From NCBI RefSeq assembly GCF_048771995.1, contig NC_133028.1:72958501-73022500 (forward strand): DNA of 64,000 nucleotides. The letters run 5' to 3'. Below the pieces are notes generated by a model. The model was not told the origin of the DNA. It worked only from the letters and a program-made list of their open reading frames with translations, and did no database searches. The DNA is from Taeniopygia guttata (lineage: Eukaryota > Chordata > Aves > Passeriformes > Estrildidae). Below, in pieces: positions 13,901 to 26,500 of this stretch (the first letter of the stretch is position 1; each line of letters opens with the position of its first letter). Position numbers and translations under genes: made by a program.

Positions 13901-16424
13901 AATAGTAACTGAAAAGTATATTACTTATATACCTCTATGGCATATGCAGTGCTCAAAATACACCTAACCTTTACAAATGCACAAGCAAATCAGGTGAGAC
14001 TCAATTTCTCTCTGTTGCACAAAAACCATTTGGCCTTGAGTGAGTATTCACACTCCTGCCAAATGTAATCTAATTCTTCCAGAGGTAACCCACAATTAAA
14101 CTAGCTTTCTTTTTTAAGTGTACTTGAAAACGTTGCAGAAAAAAGTGGGATATCAGAGAACATATGTTACTGTGCAATAAGCCATGCAGCAGATATCAGA
14201 AATTAATGAGGCAAAGAAAGCAAATGCAGCAAGCAGCAGCAACTGAATTTGGGAAATTGACTGTTGTGGGAGACAGGAACATTATAAGTGTTCTCTCCTT
14301 TTTCTCTATGACAAACCTAAAAATGGAGACTTGACTGAAAAGTTTAATGTGATTCTATGCATGGAGGTAGCCATCGAACTTCAAAACCAAGCCCTAAGTC
14401 ACTAGTGGTGTATGCCAAGATGAAATGAGCAATTGAAGAGGTAAAGGACAAATGGATCTGTAAATGGTACAGCTTCAGAAAATAAATTTTCCAGATCGAA
14501 TAAATAACCTACTGATTCTCACAGCACTGTCAGAATGCCCATCACAGAGGGAATCCTGATTTCATTGTGAAATTTTAAGCAGTTTTAGACCTCTGCCTTC
14601 AGAATCTTCCTGCAGAAATGTTTATCTTCCAGCAAATGGAACAAACCTTGATTGTTATTCTTTGGCAATGGGATAGAATGAATTTGTTGCTATTTTGTCA
14701 TCAGCAGCAGAAAGATGCCTTCAGACCTGTTTCATGGGAGGAGGAGGAGGCAGCCTCTCCGTTTGCTGAGTGCCATGCTGGGTGCCGGGAGGGAAAAGTC
14801 CAGCAGCAATTAATGCTGGAATTCCAATCTGCACTCTCCTTGTCCTGAACAGCTCGTTAGGGCTCAGCACTATGTGTGGCTGACAAAATTCACAATTTCA
14901 TTACTGTGTAATAAAACAGCTCAGCTCCAAAATCGGTCAGTTTATTGATTTTAAGTGGCAGGGGATTTGAGTGCATTCACTCTGTAGGCTGTTCCTGTTT
15001 GCCTTTCAGAAACCAATCTGCTGGTTTGAGTAGTGGATTAAGCATGCAGATATTACGGTGATCAGAGCAAATGAAATGTTCACATTAGGGATGTATCTCT
15101 GAAAAATTGTGTGGAATATCTTATCTGAAACCTTTGTCATTAAAAAAGGAGTTTTAGCCTGGATAATACCACAGCTCTGTGTTTCTTTTCCATGTTTAAC
15201 TTTTGGAAAATTTATGAGGAAAATGTAGATGCTACAATGCTTTGTTTATTTTTCATATATATGGCATTTATAAAGAGAGAGACAAGTTTTATATGCAGAT
15301 ATTCCATTGCCATTCACCTTCTAATTCTTTCTTGGTTACAAATCCTAGAATATATTCTATTTATATGAATCAAAAAGAGAAGGAAACAATTTCCCACAGC
15401 AAAAGTGTCAACTTTGTGCTGCCACTAGATCAGGCTGAGGCACTGACTCTAGTTCTCAGTCTGAGAATTAAAAAGGATAAATTTTAGTTTGTGTGAAAGA
15501 AGTGGGATCAGTGTGTTTGTTCGCAGTTGCTCGACTGTCACCTTCCTCTCAGAGGAGGATTAATTTACTTCAATTTATGGAAGATAAGGGACTGGGAAAA
15601 CAATAATCAATTTACTGTGTGTCACAGCTCAGCTCTGCTGGTTTTTGGCCCCCATGCCACTTTCTGCCATTCAGGAAATACACAAACAAACAAACAAAAA
15701 AACCCTTCACATAGTCTTGTATGTAGTGAAGTTGAACTATTTAAATAAATGCTGGTTTATTCTGCTTATCAAGAACTTTTTGCATGCTAAATTTTTTTAT
15801 GGGTGCTGTCTTTGGAGATAATTTTCCATAAAATTAAATTACAGCAGTTGAAGAAATAAAATCTTATTAGACTATCTAGCCTAAACAAAAGATACTTTGA
15901 AATTATTGTGTAACATTAAGGGATGTATTCATTAAATGCTGCCTCTGACTTTTTTGCATTTAGATGTCCTTTATATTTGCATACTGTTTCAAGCCTTCAG
16001 AATTGTTTTGTGTTGTTAATGTGACTGGTTTTCATCGATGCTATCTACTCAGAGAACTTATCATAATGCTATGAATATTGATTTTTGAAGATAAGGGTTT
16101 TGAAGTAAGGTGTTGATAATTTGAATTGGCTCGGATCCAACTGGATGCAGTCTTGAGGTTTGGTGACTACCTGTGCTGCAGAAGTGGAAAGGAATAGCAT
16201 AAACTTACAGGATAAAATGCAGACCTCTCAGTCAAAAAACATTAATAAACAGGTTTCTCTAATTTCTCTTAAAAGGGGGAGATCGAGAAAAGCAAAGACA
16301 AACTGCAAAATGTGAAAAACCAAATATTTGCAAAAACTTTTGTTTGATTATTTACAATAAAAAGTGGACTACAGATGTGTAATTTCCATAATGTCTTTAC
16401 AAACATTTAAGAATGACAGGTGAC
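7942..16424. other. Gene-free unique sequence
   Basis: No gene or recognisable transposon is supported. T/G-rich low complexity lies at 9746-9835 and a 14-base T run near 12238. A slightly more GC-rich stretch with a few CpGs is at 10975-11110. An 18-bp tandem duplication is at 13318-13353. The longest open frames (93 codons at 11274 and 11761, 102 codons on the minus strand at 12734-13042) have no recognisable domain and no supporting splice or start context. Confidence 0.65.
13318..13353 (+). repeat. Two-copy 18-bp tandem duplication
   Basis: Two adjacent 18-bp units start at 13318 and 13336 and differ by one T/C change (gtaaaaactgtttattta versus gtaaaaactgtctattta). The high identity implies a fairly recent local duplication. 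Confidence 0.85.
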
Positions 16425-17065
16425 TGTCTCAAACCCTGTTTAGGACAAAACAGGACTCTGCCAGGACATGATGGGAGTTTGAGATTAAATAAAGGTGGGG
16501 TTATTGCTGTCTCAGACCTAGAGAGAGGTTACTAAAGCTGGGCCAGAAGAATGTATCGCTGAAAAGGGACAATTTCTGGGCCACAGGGAAGGGCAACTCT
16601 GCTGAAATCAGCTGGGACTGGGCAAAAAGTAATTCTGGCAGTGGGAGAGCACAACCACTGACAGAACCACAGCTCAAAAAAAACACTGACTCAAAGGAGA
16701 GAGACTGAGCTTGCAGATTATTAGCATTAGGAGTTAGGGAATCATTCAACCAATAAAATAAGACAACTCTGTAGACAATGAGCATTAAATTCTCTGCTAC
16801 AAAAATGGTGAGAAGTTTTGACCAGCTTCAGGAACCCCCACCCCTGAGAAACCTGGGGTGAGGGAGGAGCAGCAGGATGCTGGTGGACCCATGCGTGGTA
16901 CCCAGCTTCTGCTTAACCCCTCCTGTCTCTGCCTCCTCCCTTTTGTATTTCTATCTCTCTACCTCTCATTTTATTGTCAAAATAAAACCCACACTATTGA
17001 CTTTTGTGTGTCCTCTCACTCACCCTAATTTGAGCAGAGGCATCTCTCAATAACTGGATTTTACA
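16425..17065 (+). mobile_element. Probable solo LTR of an avian endogenous retrovirus
   Basis: The block starts TGTCTCAAACC and is more GC-rich than its flanks. It carries a canonical AATAAA at about 16981 followed by a short pyrimidine-rich, U5-like stretch (cttttgtgtgtcctctcac), the usual order at the 3' end of an LTR. TG...CA ends fit 16425 and 17065, but the right boundary could be nearer 17022. No gag, pol or env sequence flanks it, so it would be a solo LTR. No flanking target duplication is visible, so both ends are estimates. The call rests on architecture; I cannot assign the family securely. Confidence 0.55.
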
Positions 17066-19884
17066 TTCTAGTATCCATCTAATGTGGGGATTAGTAAGGA
17101 TTTAAGACAAATCCAACATGGGTATTCAAGGAGAAATTATGTTAAATAAATATATATTTTTCGTGGGTAGATGAGAAGCAGCAGCTCCAATAGATTTTGA
17201 CTTCTGAGAGGTTTGTTCCACTGACCTCTACACATTTCAGAAGTAAATCAGAATTAAATGCCCAACATGTTTAAATGAAAGTTTATTTATCGTTCATTGG
17301 AGGGTTTTTCATTATGGGCTGAATCTAGTTAGGTTTTTTTAGTCCCTTTGGCGATATAAAAGATAAAACTTAAGGGGCAATTCTAGGCCAGGGGCTGGCA
17401 AGTACTTGGAATCTGGGGTGGAAATTCAAAGTGACTGTGGTAAAATAAAGTTTTTTGATGAAGAAAATCAACGAAGATAAATGCAAGTGATAATATAGGG
17501 AATAATTAGGCATGCAGCAGTGCTGCAGAAAAAATAACAGCACACTGCAGTCCAAGTCAGCAATATTGAAATGTATTAATTAAAGTAATTTGTAGGAGTT
17601 ATGATACTCTATTTGAGGCTGGTCGGGCCTCAGCTGTAGAAGATGAAGGGCTCAAAGACGCCTGTAATAGTGATGATTTCAGAGAAGGAAAATAATGAAA
17701 AATATTTTCACTATATAAAGAGTAAAATTTTAAGGTGGTGTGGGGATATCAGCCTTGCAATAAAAATTGTTAGAAAGAAGCTTTTTTGGCTCTTTGAGGT
17801 TTAGATTTTGTTTGTTTGGCTGGGGTTTTTTTTATTTGTTGAGGGCTTTTGCTAACAGAAATAGAAAATAGTAATTTAATTTATTTTTAATGTCCAAATT
17901 AGCATAAAGAAAAATTTTCATCTGGAAAGTGAAGCCCTGAAGCAGCTCTTGCAGGAGACACCACTGGAGTTTTAAAACAAAACCAAACAAAATCCAAACC
18001 CCAGATACCACAGCATTGGGGATGTCATCTGAAATATGAGACACAAAATGAAGTTACTATGTCATACAGAGATTCAATATATCATAAATAGACTGTTAAT
18101 TATTTTAGAGTAGAATTTAGGTTTTTTGAATTTAATCAAAAGTTGTTCTTTCTATTGCTACAAATGTAATTTGATAGTCTTTTTAACAACAAATTTTAAG
18201 TTTCAACTGAAAATTATTTTTTTCTGTTTTTTAATAATTTTAAAAAATATTTAATAGCTTTAAAAAAGAACAAATAGATAATTATGCAGAAAGCACTCTG
18301 GGGGGAAAGACCACACCTTTGATTCTCCCAAATCACAAGGAAGTTTTTCTGCTCACAGGACCCATTCATAAGAGCCTGTTTCCATGATTTCTGCATCCAC
18401 GGCTGATATGTGAGTATTAAAAACTCCAAGAGGATAAAATGTGAAAATGTGTGCCTCAGAGCTGAAAGGCATGACATGAAAATTTGCATGAACCATGCAA
18501 CTGTCTTTTATGTAAGGTAAATTCCCCACTGTAGTTTACAGCATCTGGAAACTCTTTCTGTATATAAAAAAAAATTCAGATTTATCTCTGAAAAATATGT
18601 ATACATAGACTAAGAGAGAAGGAAGTAAATTGTGTGCTGTTTGTATCTATCTATCTGGATATATCTAAAATCTATATTGACTGAGTAAGAATTCCCCCTA
18701 TCTTGCTAATGTATATTGTGATTCAGTCACCTTTGCTGTGCTGACAGAATGAAAACTAGTAATTCTCATTGCTTCTTGCAGTTCACTGCTTTTTCCATTC
18801 ATTCTCTGCAGCTGAATCTATTTTATTTTAAGGCATTATTAAGTTTTCCTTTGGAAATGCTAATTTTCTGAAACCAGAAGATTTCTTCATCGTGGCTTCA
18901 TGAGAAATTTCTGGCTGGCTGCTGAGGGCACTGCCCTGCGTGCCCATTCAGCCCTGCAGGGCACTGGCAGATTGGCCTGGGGGAGGGTGACAGTGCCTTG
19001 CCACCCATCCTCGAGGGCTGGCTCAAGCCAAGAGGGAGCTGGCATCTTTGGACCTTGGTTTGATCACACAAACTCCTTCTGGACTCTGTGGATTTTCTAT
19101 GTTTTAATTTCACTGCCTCTTTTACTGACCTTTGCTTGCAACATTTCCTGCGGTGGGGATAAAGTACAACAGCTTGCCAGATGTTACAGAGAGGCAGATG
19201 TGTCCTGACAATTCCGTGTTTTCACAGCCCACAGGTGTTCACACCACCTCATACTCATGAAAGAGCTCCATGCCTTCCTTAGGTTAATACTGCTTTTAAT
19301 GTGCTTTTAATGCTTCTGTGATTCCTGTCAAGATTAGCTGCAGAAAATGGTTTCTTTGGAGTGAAGAGCAGCAGATTTTCTGGGAGCAGAAGGATTCCGA
19401 GTCCGAGGCTTGAGCTCACAGCCAAGTGGCAGTGCCAGAGCTAGTGCCAGTCTTTACACAAATTTCAGACTTGTTTAGGTGAGAACTTTTTATACGAAAG
19501 TGCAAAGGAAGGATTTTGCTGTTGATGCAAATGCATGCTGTCTTCAGGGAGGCAGAATGGAAAAAATCAGATGGGGAAATACACTTATACAGAGTGTGTA
19601 AAGTGTTTACACTATCTCCACTGTAATGGAGTTAAAAATCAAGTCCTTTTATAAAGAAACTGTGAATGAAGTGTAAACATGCGTGAATTTTTGTTGTAAA
19701 TTCATATTTCTCTAATTTATCCTCTAACAGCTTAATAAAATGTTTTAAGGTTCTCAAGAGCACGATAAGGAGGATAAATCAGATGTCTGAACTGATGTAG
19801 CCTCACTGTGATATGCCAATAGCAATAATGTATAGTGTGGCTATGGCTGCCTATCATCATTTCTTGGGAGTGGTGATAAGTGCC
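17066..19884. other. Gene-free sequence with one GC-richer patch
   Basis: Mostly AT-rich unique DNA. A GC-richer patch at about 18890-19110 opens frames on both strands (102 codons plus, 71 codons minus), which is what composition alone would produce. I see no splice sites, repeat ends or recognisable protein there. A small degenerate TATC repeat lies near 18645-18670 and an 11-bp direct duplication (tgcttttaatg) near 19290. Confidence 0.6.
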
Positions 19885-20501
19885 TGTCATGGCTTTAAAC
19901 CCAGCTGGAGATGGAACACCACACAGATGCTCACTCAGCTCCCCCTTTCTTCCCTCCCACCCCTGTGGAAGTGGGAGGAAAATTGAAGCAAATCTTGTAT
20001 GTTGAGATATGAACAGTTTAATAATTGAAAATAAAGTAAAATACAATAGTAATGGTAATAATAATAATAGTAATTATAATAAAAAGGGAGGAAAAAACCC
20101 CAAACAAAGAAGAGAATCACAATGCAACACTCACTGCCTGTTAACTGGAGCCAGACCTCCCTTCCCCAGCCCAGCCTGGCCTCTCTCCCAGGTAACAGCC
20201 CCAGTTTGTGTTAATGCCATGGTGCTCTGTGGTGGGGAATACCCTGGCAGTCAGTTTGGGTCACCTGGCCCAGCTCTGCTCCCTCACACTTTTTCGGTTT
20301 TTTTCTTGATTTTCTTGTTTACACACCTCCCCAGTGGCAGAGCATGGCACAAGGAAAGAAAAGTTCCTTGACTTAGGATAAACACACCTTAGCACAGACC
20401 CCAAAATGTTGGTGTAATATGAACACATTTTAATTCTGAATCCAAAACAGAGCACTGTAACAGCTACCAAGAAGAAATTTACCCTAGGTGAAGGCAGGAC
20501 A
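19885..20501 (-). mobile_element. Solo LTR, avian ERV family with TGTCCTG start
   Basis: Read on the minus strand, this begins TGTCCTGCCTTCACC and ends GGGTTTAAAGCCATGACA. Internal blocks follow the order I know for this widespread avian LTR: the segment with agcactgta and ccaagaag, the segment cttgacttaggataa, the phrase cagtttgggtca, a degenerate TATA region above acaaactgggg, and a tail with an ATTAAA polyadenylation signal (plus-strand 20017-20022) beside an ATA/ATT-rich run. Length is about 617 bp. There is no adjacent internal viral sequence, so it is a solo LTR left by recombination. The TATA box, normally tatataaactgg, is eroded to attaacacaaactgg, so promoter activity is doubtful. 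No clear target-site duplication remains. The 120-codon and 104-codon frames crossing it are shadows. Confidence 0.88.
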
Positions 20502-22391
20502 GGAACAAATGAGTTCAGAAATGTAGTGGCACTCTTTCCATTCTGATTTTACAGACAAAATCCTGCTGTGTTAAGTGTTTTAAACATTCTGGTTTGTTTT
20601 GCTTCTCCCATGACTCTTACGAAAATATGTTTAATATTTAGGGTTCTCACTGTTTGTTTTTGGGTATGTGTCTTTCCCCCTTCCTCCTCCCTGGTTCTGA
20701 AGAAAATATATTTTGAAGGTGGTTGTTTCCTAGGCCATAAGTATTTACCACTCAGCCACCTGGCTGCTGTTTTTTTGCTTGCCCTTTGGATCAGCATCTG
20801 TCCAGCAGCTTTCAGTGTGGTTGCTTGCCACTTGGAATGAGTTCTCCTTCCAAAACTCCTCTTGAATTTGGGTTTCTTGCTGGCTCCCCCAGCACAGGGA
20901 AGCAGAAGCTGTCTGGTGTGGGCAGAAACAAGGAATTGTCACAGCTAACACACAGATTTTTGAATGAAGTTTGTAAGGAGCAATGGATTCCACAGTGGCT
21001 TACCCAAACAACAGAGAGGATAATACTACAGGGCTCAGCCACCTCATCTGAAATGATGAAATGTTTTAATGTTTTTCAACATTAAAAGGAATAAGTTTAT
21101 TTTTCTTGAAAGATACGGTTCTATAAGGATCTCAGGATTTTTATATAAACAATATAACTCCTGAAAATGAATCTACCAGGTTGTTCCTGCCCATCCCCTG
21201 GCCTCTCCATATAAGCCATTCTTACTGCATTGCTGCATTGTTCTGTTTACCTTTGTGTTTATGAATGCATTAATGCAAAGAGCTTAAATTACAACTAATG
21301 TAACATAATGTATTGTTATTTTGTCAGGTTAGTTCCACAGAAAAATGTATGTTTCTTCTGCTTAAGCCTAAAGCAGTTACAAAGCAAGATGGAACTTTAA
21401 AAATTAAACTGAAGGAGCTTTACTTGTCTAAATTAATTCCCATTCAATTATACTTTTAGTTTGCACAGATTGAAGTTTTAGATTTTATTCAAGACCATTA
21501 CTGCAAAATAAAAACAAACAAATACAAATAGTGAAATGTTGACAGCATAAACTTGCAGGGTTCTTGGAGCACTCATGGCTTTTATCATTAATTTATTTCC
21601 TTGGAAGAACTGAGATGCTGATAGTAATAAATTAGTATTACTTTAGATCATTTAAGGCATTTTTTTCTTTGTTCCAATTAAATTAATTTTATGAGTGTCA
21701 GTTTTATTAGTTAAAGAATTCTTTAGCTATTTAGTTTTAGTTTTTCAAAGTCATCATTAGCTTAGGTTATCCAGCTGGAAATTACAGCCACAATGTGAGA
21801 CAACATGGACTAATGACTACAATAGAACTTGCAGATCTGGAAAAATGCATTAATAAAACTCAGCTTATTCCTTCTGGCAAAGATATGTATTTTTAATCTT
21901 TTATTGATTTGATTAAAGTATGGCTAAATTTCCATACAGTGGAAATTTTTTATCTTGGGGAAATAAAGGTAATTAAATTGGAAAATTAACATAGGTAACG
22001 AGATTCACATGAGTGGGTTGTTCTGGGGTGAGTTTTCTGTGTGTCATGAAGTTTCAAGTGAGGTGGCAAAGCAAGCAGGGGCTCTCCCTGACTTTTACTC
22101 CTGGGTCTGGTGAGGGATACTGTATAGCTGTTGATTTTGTTGATACCCTGGTGTTTGGCCTTTGGCTTATTCTTGTATGTTGCTATTGATATTGTCAATA
22201 ATCAATAAATGTAAGTATAAAGTTTTTAATGATATGTAAATTTAGAGAGTGAATCAGGGTCAGTACATGGATGCATTCCAGAGTTAGTAGAACCTAAAAA
22301 AGAGATGGTTCTATCATTTTTACTATTTCTTCTGCAGGGGCCCTGTAAAGAAATAGTAGACATAGAAAAAAAATAAAATTAAAAAGGGAAT
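20502..22391. other. Gene-free sequence
   Basis: AT-rich DNA without a supported gene. Several overlapping frames of 76-99 codons on both strands at 20550-21085 coincide with a GC-richer patch and share no recognisable motif. A 14-bp palindrome (taaagaattcttta) lies at 21712-21725. Nothing else is seen. Confidence 0.6.
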
Positions 22392-22760
22392 TGTAGGCGA
22401 ACAGTTTGTGGTCATTGGGGTGGGGCTGCAGCTGAGCCTTATCCTAAATTGGGCACAGCTGTGAGAGCAGGTGAGCAGCATTGGGGGCAATGAGTGCCAG
22501 GGGCACTGAGCAACCAAAAAGGGCACAGAGGGCTCACAGGTGCCGTGCATCAGCATCAGGGGGTAAAAGCTGGGCTGGAGGACAAGAGGAGCACACACTT
22601 GCAGCCCTCTGAAGTGCCATGGTGCTGCTCTGTGTGGGTTTTCTGGAATTCCACGGGGACACTGTGTGTGCTGTGGCCATCTCAAGTGTGACCTGTGCTG
22701 CTGCTGACCAGCTGGGAATTCTGGGCACCAAATCCCCCATTCCACCCTGGGCTGCTGTTG
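22392..22760. repeat. Interspersed repeat copy 1 (long copy)
   Basis: A GC-rich block of about 370 bp in AT-rich surroundings. Its first 175 bp recur at 23374-23506 in the same orientation. Shared segments include acagtttgtggt, cacagctgtgagagcagg, caaccaaaaagggcacagag and ggctcacaggtg. It also has a 6-bp tandem doubling (catcagcatcag) missing from the second copy. The type resembles a dispersed passerine repeat, plausibly an LTR, but I cannot name the family or decide its strand. The 140-codon minus-strand frame through it comes from the repeat and is not a gene. Confidence 0.75.
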
Positions 22761-23373
22761 GTACCAGGCACGTAAGTCAGAAGTGACTTGATTTGTTTCT
22801 GGGGTCGTTTGTGGGTTAGAGGAATGCAGAAGGGCTTGTGTTTCTAAAGCTGTTACTTTCTAATAGATAAAGTGATATATAATTCAAAACACTGCTTTGG
22901 GAGTTGCCTTTTAGGCATGCATGTGTCTCCTGACCATTGGATTTTTTAATTGCTGTGTATTTCTGTGAAAGTAATTCACATTCTGCATTTTGTGATGAGT
23001 GCCTTTAACCAGGCTTTGTGTTTCTGTTCTGATCATTCTACCCTAAGTGCACAAGTGGCTTTCTTTACCATGTCCACATGACAGTCTCAATTGTGAGATA
23101 GTTTTGGGGGTTTTATTTTCCCATTCAGATTAGGTAAATAAGATAAAAGGAAGGAATGTCATAACTGCTCTGTAGATTTTTTTGCAGATGTATCCATTTT
23201 ATGGTTTAGTGAGAGACCTGGTAGTTTTTATGTGGATTGTAATCTAGATGGTTTTATCTGGTCTTGAGGACATCTGTTGGACTTTGTCTGCTGTGTGCCA
23301 CAATTACTTGCTGTTTGATTTCTGTCAGCTGTTTTAAGCCATAGATATTGCTCAGATGCTCTCTGAACCTTGC

Positions 23374-23506
23374 TGTGGGCACAGTTTGTGGTAACTGGGA
23401 GTGGCTGATGGGCCACAGCTGTGAGAGCAGGTGAGCAGCATTGAGGGCACTGACCAACCAAAAAGGGCACAGAGGGCTCACAGGTGCTGTGCATCAGGGG
23501 GTAAAA
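23374..23506. repeat. Interspersed repeat copy 2 (truncated, internally deleted)
   Basis: It matches the left part of the copy at 22392-22567. Relative to that copy it lacks roughly 20-25 bp before the cacagctgtgagagcagg block, about 15 bp before caaccaaaaaggg, and the second catcag unit. The match stops at ggggtaaaa, after which the sequence is unrelated AT-rich DNA. It lies about 980 bp from copy 1 on the same strand. Confidence 0.75.
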
Positions 23507-26500
23507 TGTTAAATGTGTTCTCTGTAGTTTTAATTGATGATTCTGTGCACACCATGTGGATAAATACATCATACATCTCTAGATAGGGACAAGCCCATTT
23601 ACACTCATTTCTGCAGGCATTTGACTGTCTATTAAGTTCTGAAAATTACTTATAAAACCAGAAAATAGGCAAATTTATTCCATTCATGATTTTGATCTGA
23701 AATTTCTTTGCCAGTTTGCTAAGGTAGGATCACAATGATATCTCACTGTGTAGAGTTAAGATCAGAAGAAAACCAACAATCCACTCAAGATCCCATAGCC
23801 AGTTGGTCATGTAAAGCTGTGTTGTGGTCCCTTTATTCAAAGCAGAATATAAAGCTATAAAAAATTATTAAAATATGTCTGGAGAAGAGGATCAAGTCCA
23901 GAAAATGGAACTTGTAGGCTTGATTTAGGCTGTGCCTAGGATTATAAAAACACTAGTGCTTTCTTATTCTGGCATATGTCAAGAAATGAATTGGTGTGTT
24001 TCTCTAAACCTGTCTACTTTCAGGATTGTTATGTGATTTCTTGTTCATTTTCCTTAGAATTTGTTTGGTTTCAGAGAAAAGTTTATTAAAATATTAGGTT
24101 ATGGTGAAACTGAGCATTGAGGAAGGCTTTCCTGATTTTGCTATATTTTTCATTTTCAGAAGTATTTGAAATATTTTTTTGGGCAATAGACTTGTAGTTT
24201 AAAATTATTTTGGTGGTGGATAATGCCTGAAAGGGTACAGCATTTCCATCATGGATAATCATAAAATTTTATCTTTTAAATATTGTGGGTAAGAGCGACT
24301 GAAAAAAAAAAAAAAGTTTTAGTAGTTAACAGAAGGCAACAGCTATCATTAGAGATAAATGAAACTGTTCAAATTAGGCTTTGAAGTTTCATCTAAATGT
24401 GCTATTCCAATATTTATAGGATGTTTTTTAGTAGATGCAGATGTTTTTCCTGTTGAATTGTATATGAATGTTATCTGTTAAGCAACAAAATGTTATTTAT
24501 ATAAAAACTAGAAAAAATATCCAAATGTGCTGCCAATGACCAGGGAGCTGGGAAATTGATGCTGAGAATTTGGGTTTTTTACCTGTGTTTGAGAGATTGA
24601 CTACTGTCTGGGACCATTAGCTGATGTAGGAGGAAAGGTTTTTATCAATGAAAATTGAATAGTGAAAAGTTCAAATGCAAAAAGAGAAAAAAAAGCAAAG
24701 ATTGTTCTAAATCTTTTAGAGGGAAGTCTGTGATCCAGGTTTCTCCTGGAAATCTTGCCATGTGTCAGTCTTTAGGGCATTCAGTTCTAATTCAAAACTA
24801 GCTGTGAGGGATATGCCATTGCATTTGAAAGGCGAAATTATTAAATATAGTGTATGTAGCCCATGAGTGTACTATATGCAAAATTGAAAGTATTTTGGTA
24901 TGACACTTGCTCGTTTTGTATTTTATTTTTTGTTTACTTTAGCTGTAATTTTAATATAGATTTTAAATCTGTTATACATATTTTTCATATTTTCTCATTT
25001 GTTGTTAGTCAAAGTATTTATAGGGACCTTGGACATCTCTCATTTTTTTCTTTGACCTCTGCAGCTGAAGAGAGGAAAAATAGCATTCTTTGTTGCCTTA
25101 AACACCTTAAAGCAAAAAGTGCAAAATCTAAAAGCTTTTTGACTGAAGAGAAAAAATTTTGGAAATTGACTGTGAAACTTGTTTAGAAGTAAAACTTGTT
25201 TAAAAAGTACAAAGCAAGAAAACCCTGGTTTCCTGGTATACATAAAAGGCCAGGCTATGAAAGTTGTTTATATATTTCCTCACTTTGAAAGTAATGGGAA
25301 TTAGATGGCTAAGTGCCTTTTGAAGTCTGACCCAAACACCCTAGGTGAAAATTTGTCAGAATCTCAAGAAATGCTGCTTATTTTCCCCCTTTCAGCTCTG
25401 TGACTTTAGAGTAGCTGAACTGAGGTCGACAATTAAAGTGCTTCAAGTTGTGTGTGGAGGAGTGTGTTTGTCTTGAGGAAAACAACACTGTAAATTTAGA
25501 TTTTTGCTCTCTTTATTTTCAAAGGATTCATCATCAAAGAGTCTCTCAATGACTCAAAAACTCCAAGGAGCTCAGACTTGTCTCTCTGTAGACAGAAATA
25601 CTTGGATTTAAAAATCTAAGGTGGGGGGTATGTTTGTTTACATGCATGCACGGGGTCAGTGCTTAAATTGCAGCAAAGTTCATTATATGGACTTCTGTGT
25701 GAATAGTTTTTCATTCTTCTGCAGAACAAAAGAGGGACAAAACATCTGTAAAATGAATTCCACAGTTCCTTATGGGAAAATATTCCAAAGTAATACATTA
25801 CATTTTAAAGATTCTTTTTCTCCCCTCTTTCTATGGGCTGAGACTACTTGAAATTGGTATTTTTATTGAAGTATAAATAATTTGGTATATTTTTAGTGAT
25901 TTCTATCCATGTGTTTGTATATTACTCAAGCTCTTCTTAGAAGGGACTTTGTCAGCATTTCAAGAGATATTTCTCAGCCAGTAAAAACCAATACCCTAAC
26001 AGTGTTGTTTGTTTTTTTTTTTTTCTACTAAAGATCCTTTACTATTTGTCCCTCACTGTATATTTATTAAAGGCATTCTTTTGGCCTTGGAAAGAAATAG
26101 GTTTTTTGTACTGAATTAAGAAGTAATTCTATAAAGAACTGAGCAAGTAATTCAGCTGAATACTGTGTCTAAAAATCCATTATATGTTTACTTGCCTTGA
26201 CTGTATGAAGCATTGTTATTTTTTGTTGCTATCATGGTTATTGCACTATTTTCATTTCTTTGTTACATTCTTCGTCAGCTCCAGCAGCAGTTATGTATGC
26301 CCCAGAGAACATAGATGATCTGAGCTTTATGTCAGCACAATCTCCATTATTTTTTATTTTCCTTGTGCTATACAGAGTTTAAAACACACTAGGCTGCTGT
26401 ACAGGGAAGAGTAGACTGTCTCATTTGGACAGCAACTTGATTTTATAAATCTTTACTCCTCCCTTTTTCATGTTCTGAATTGTTTTGTGTAGGTGACCAC

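Noticed and set aside
20009..20371. 120-codon plus-strand ORF
   Set aside because: It is antisense to, and inside, the solo LTR at 19885-20501.
22323..22745. 140-codon minus-strand ORF as a gene
   Set aside because: It lies almost wholly in an interspersed repeat that recurs at 23374.
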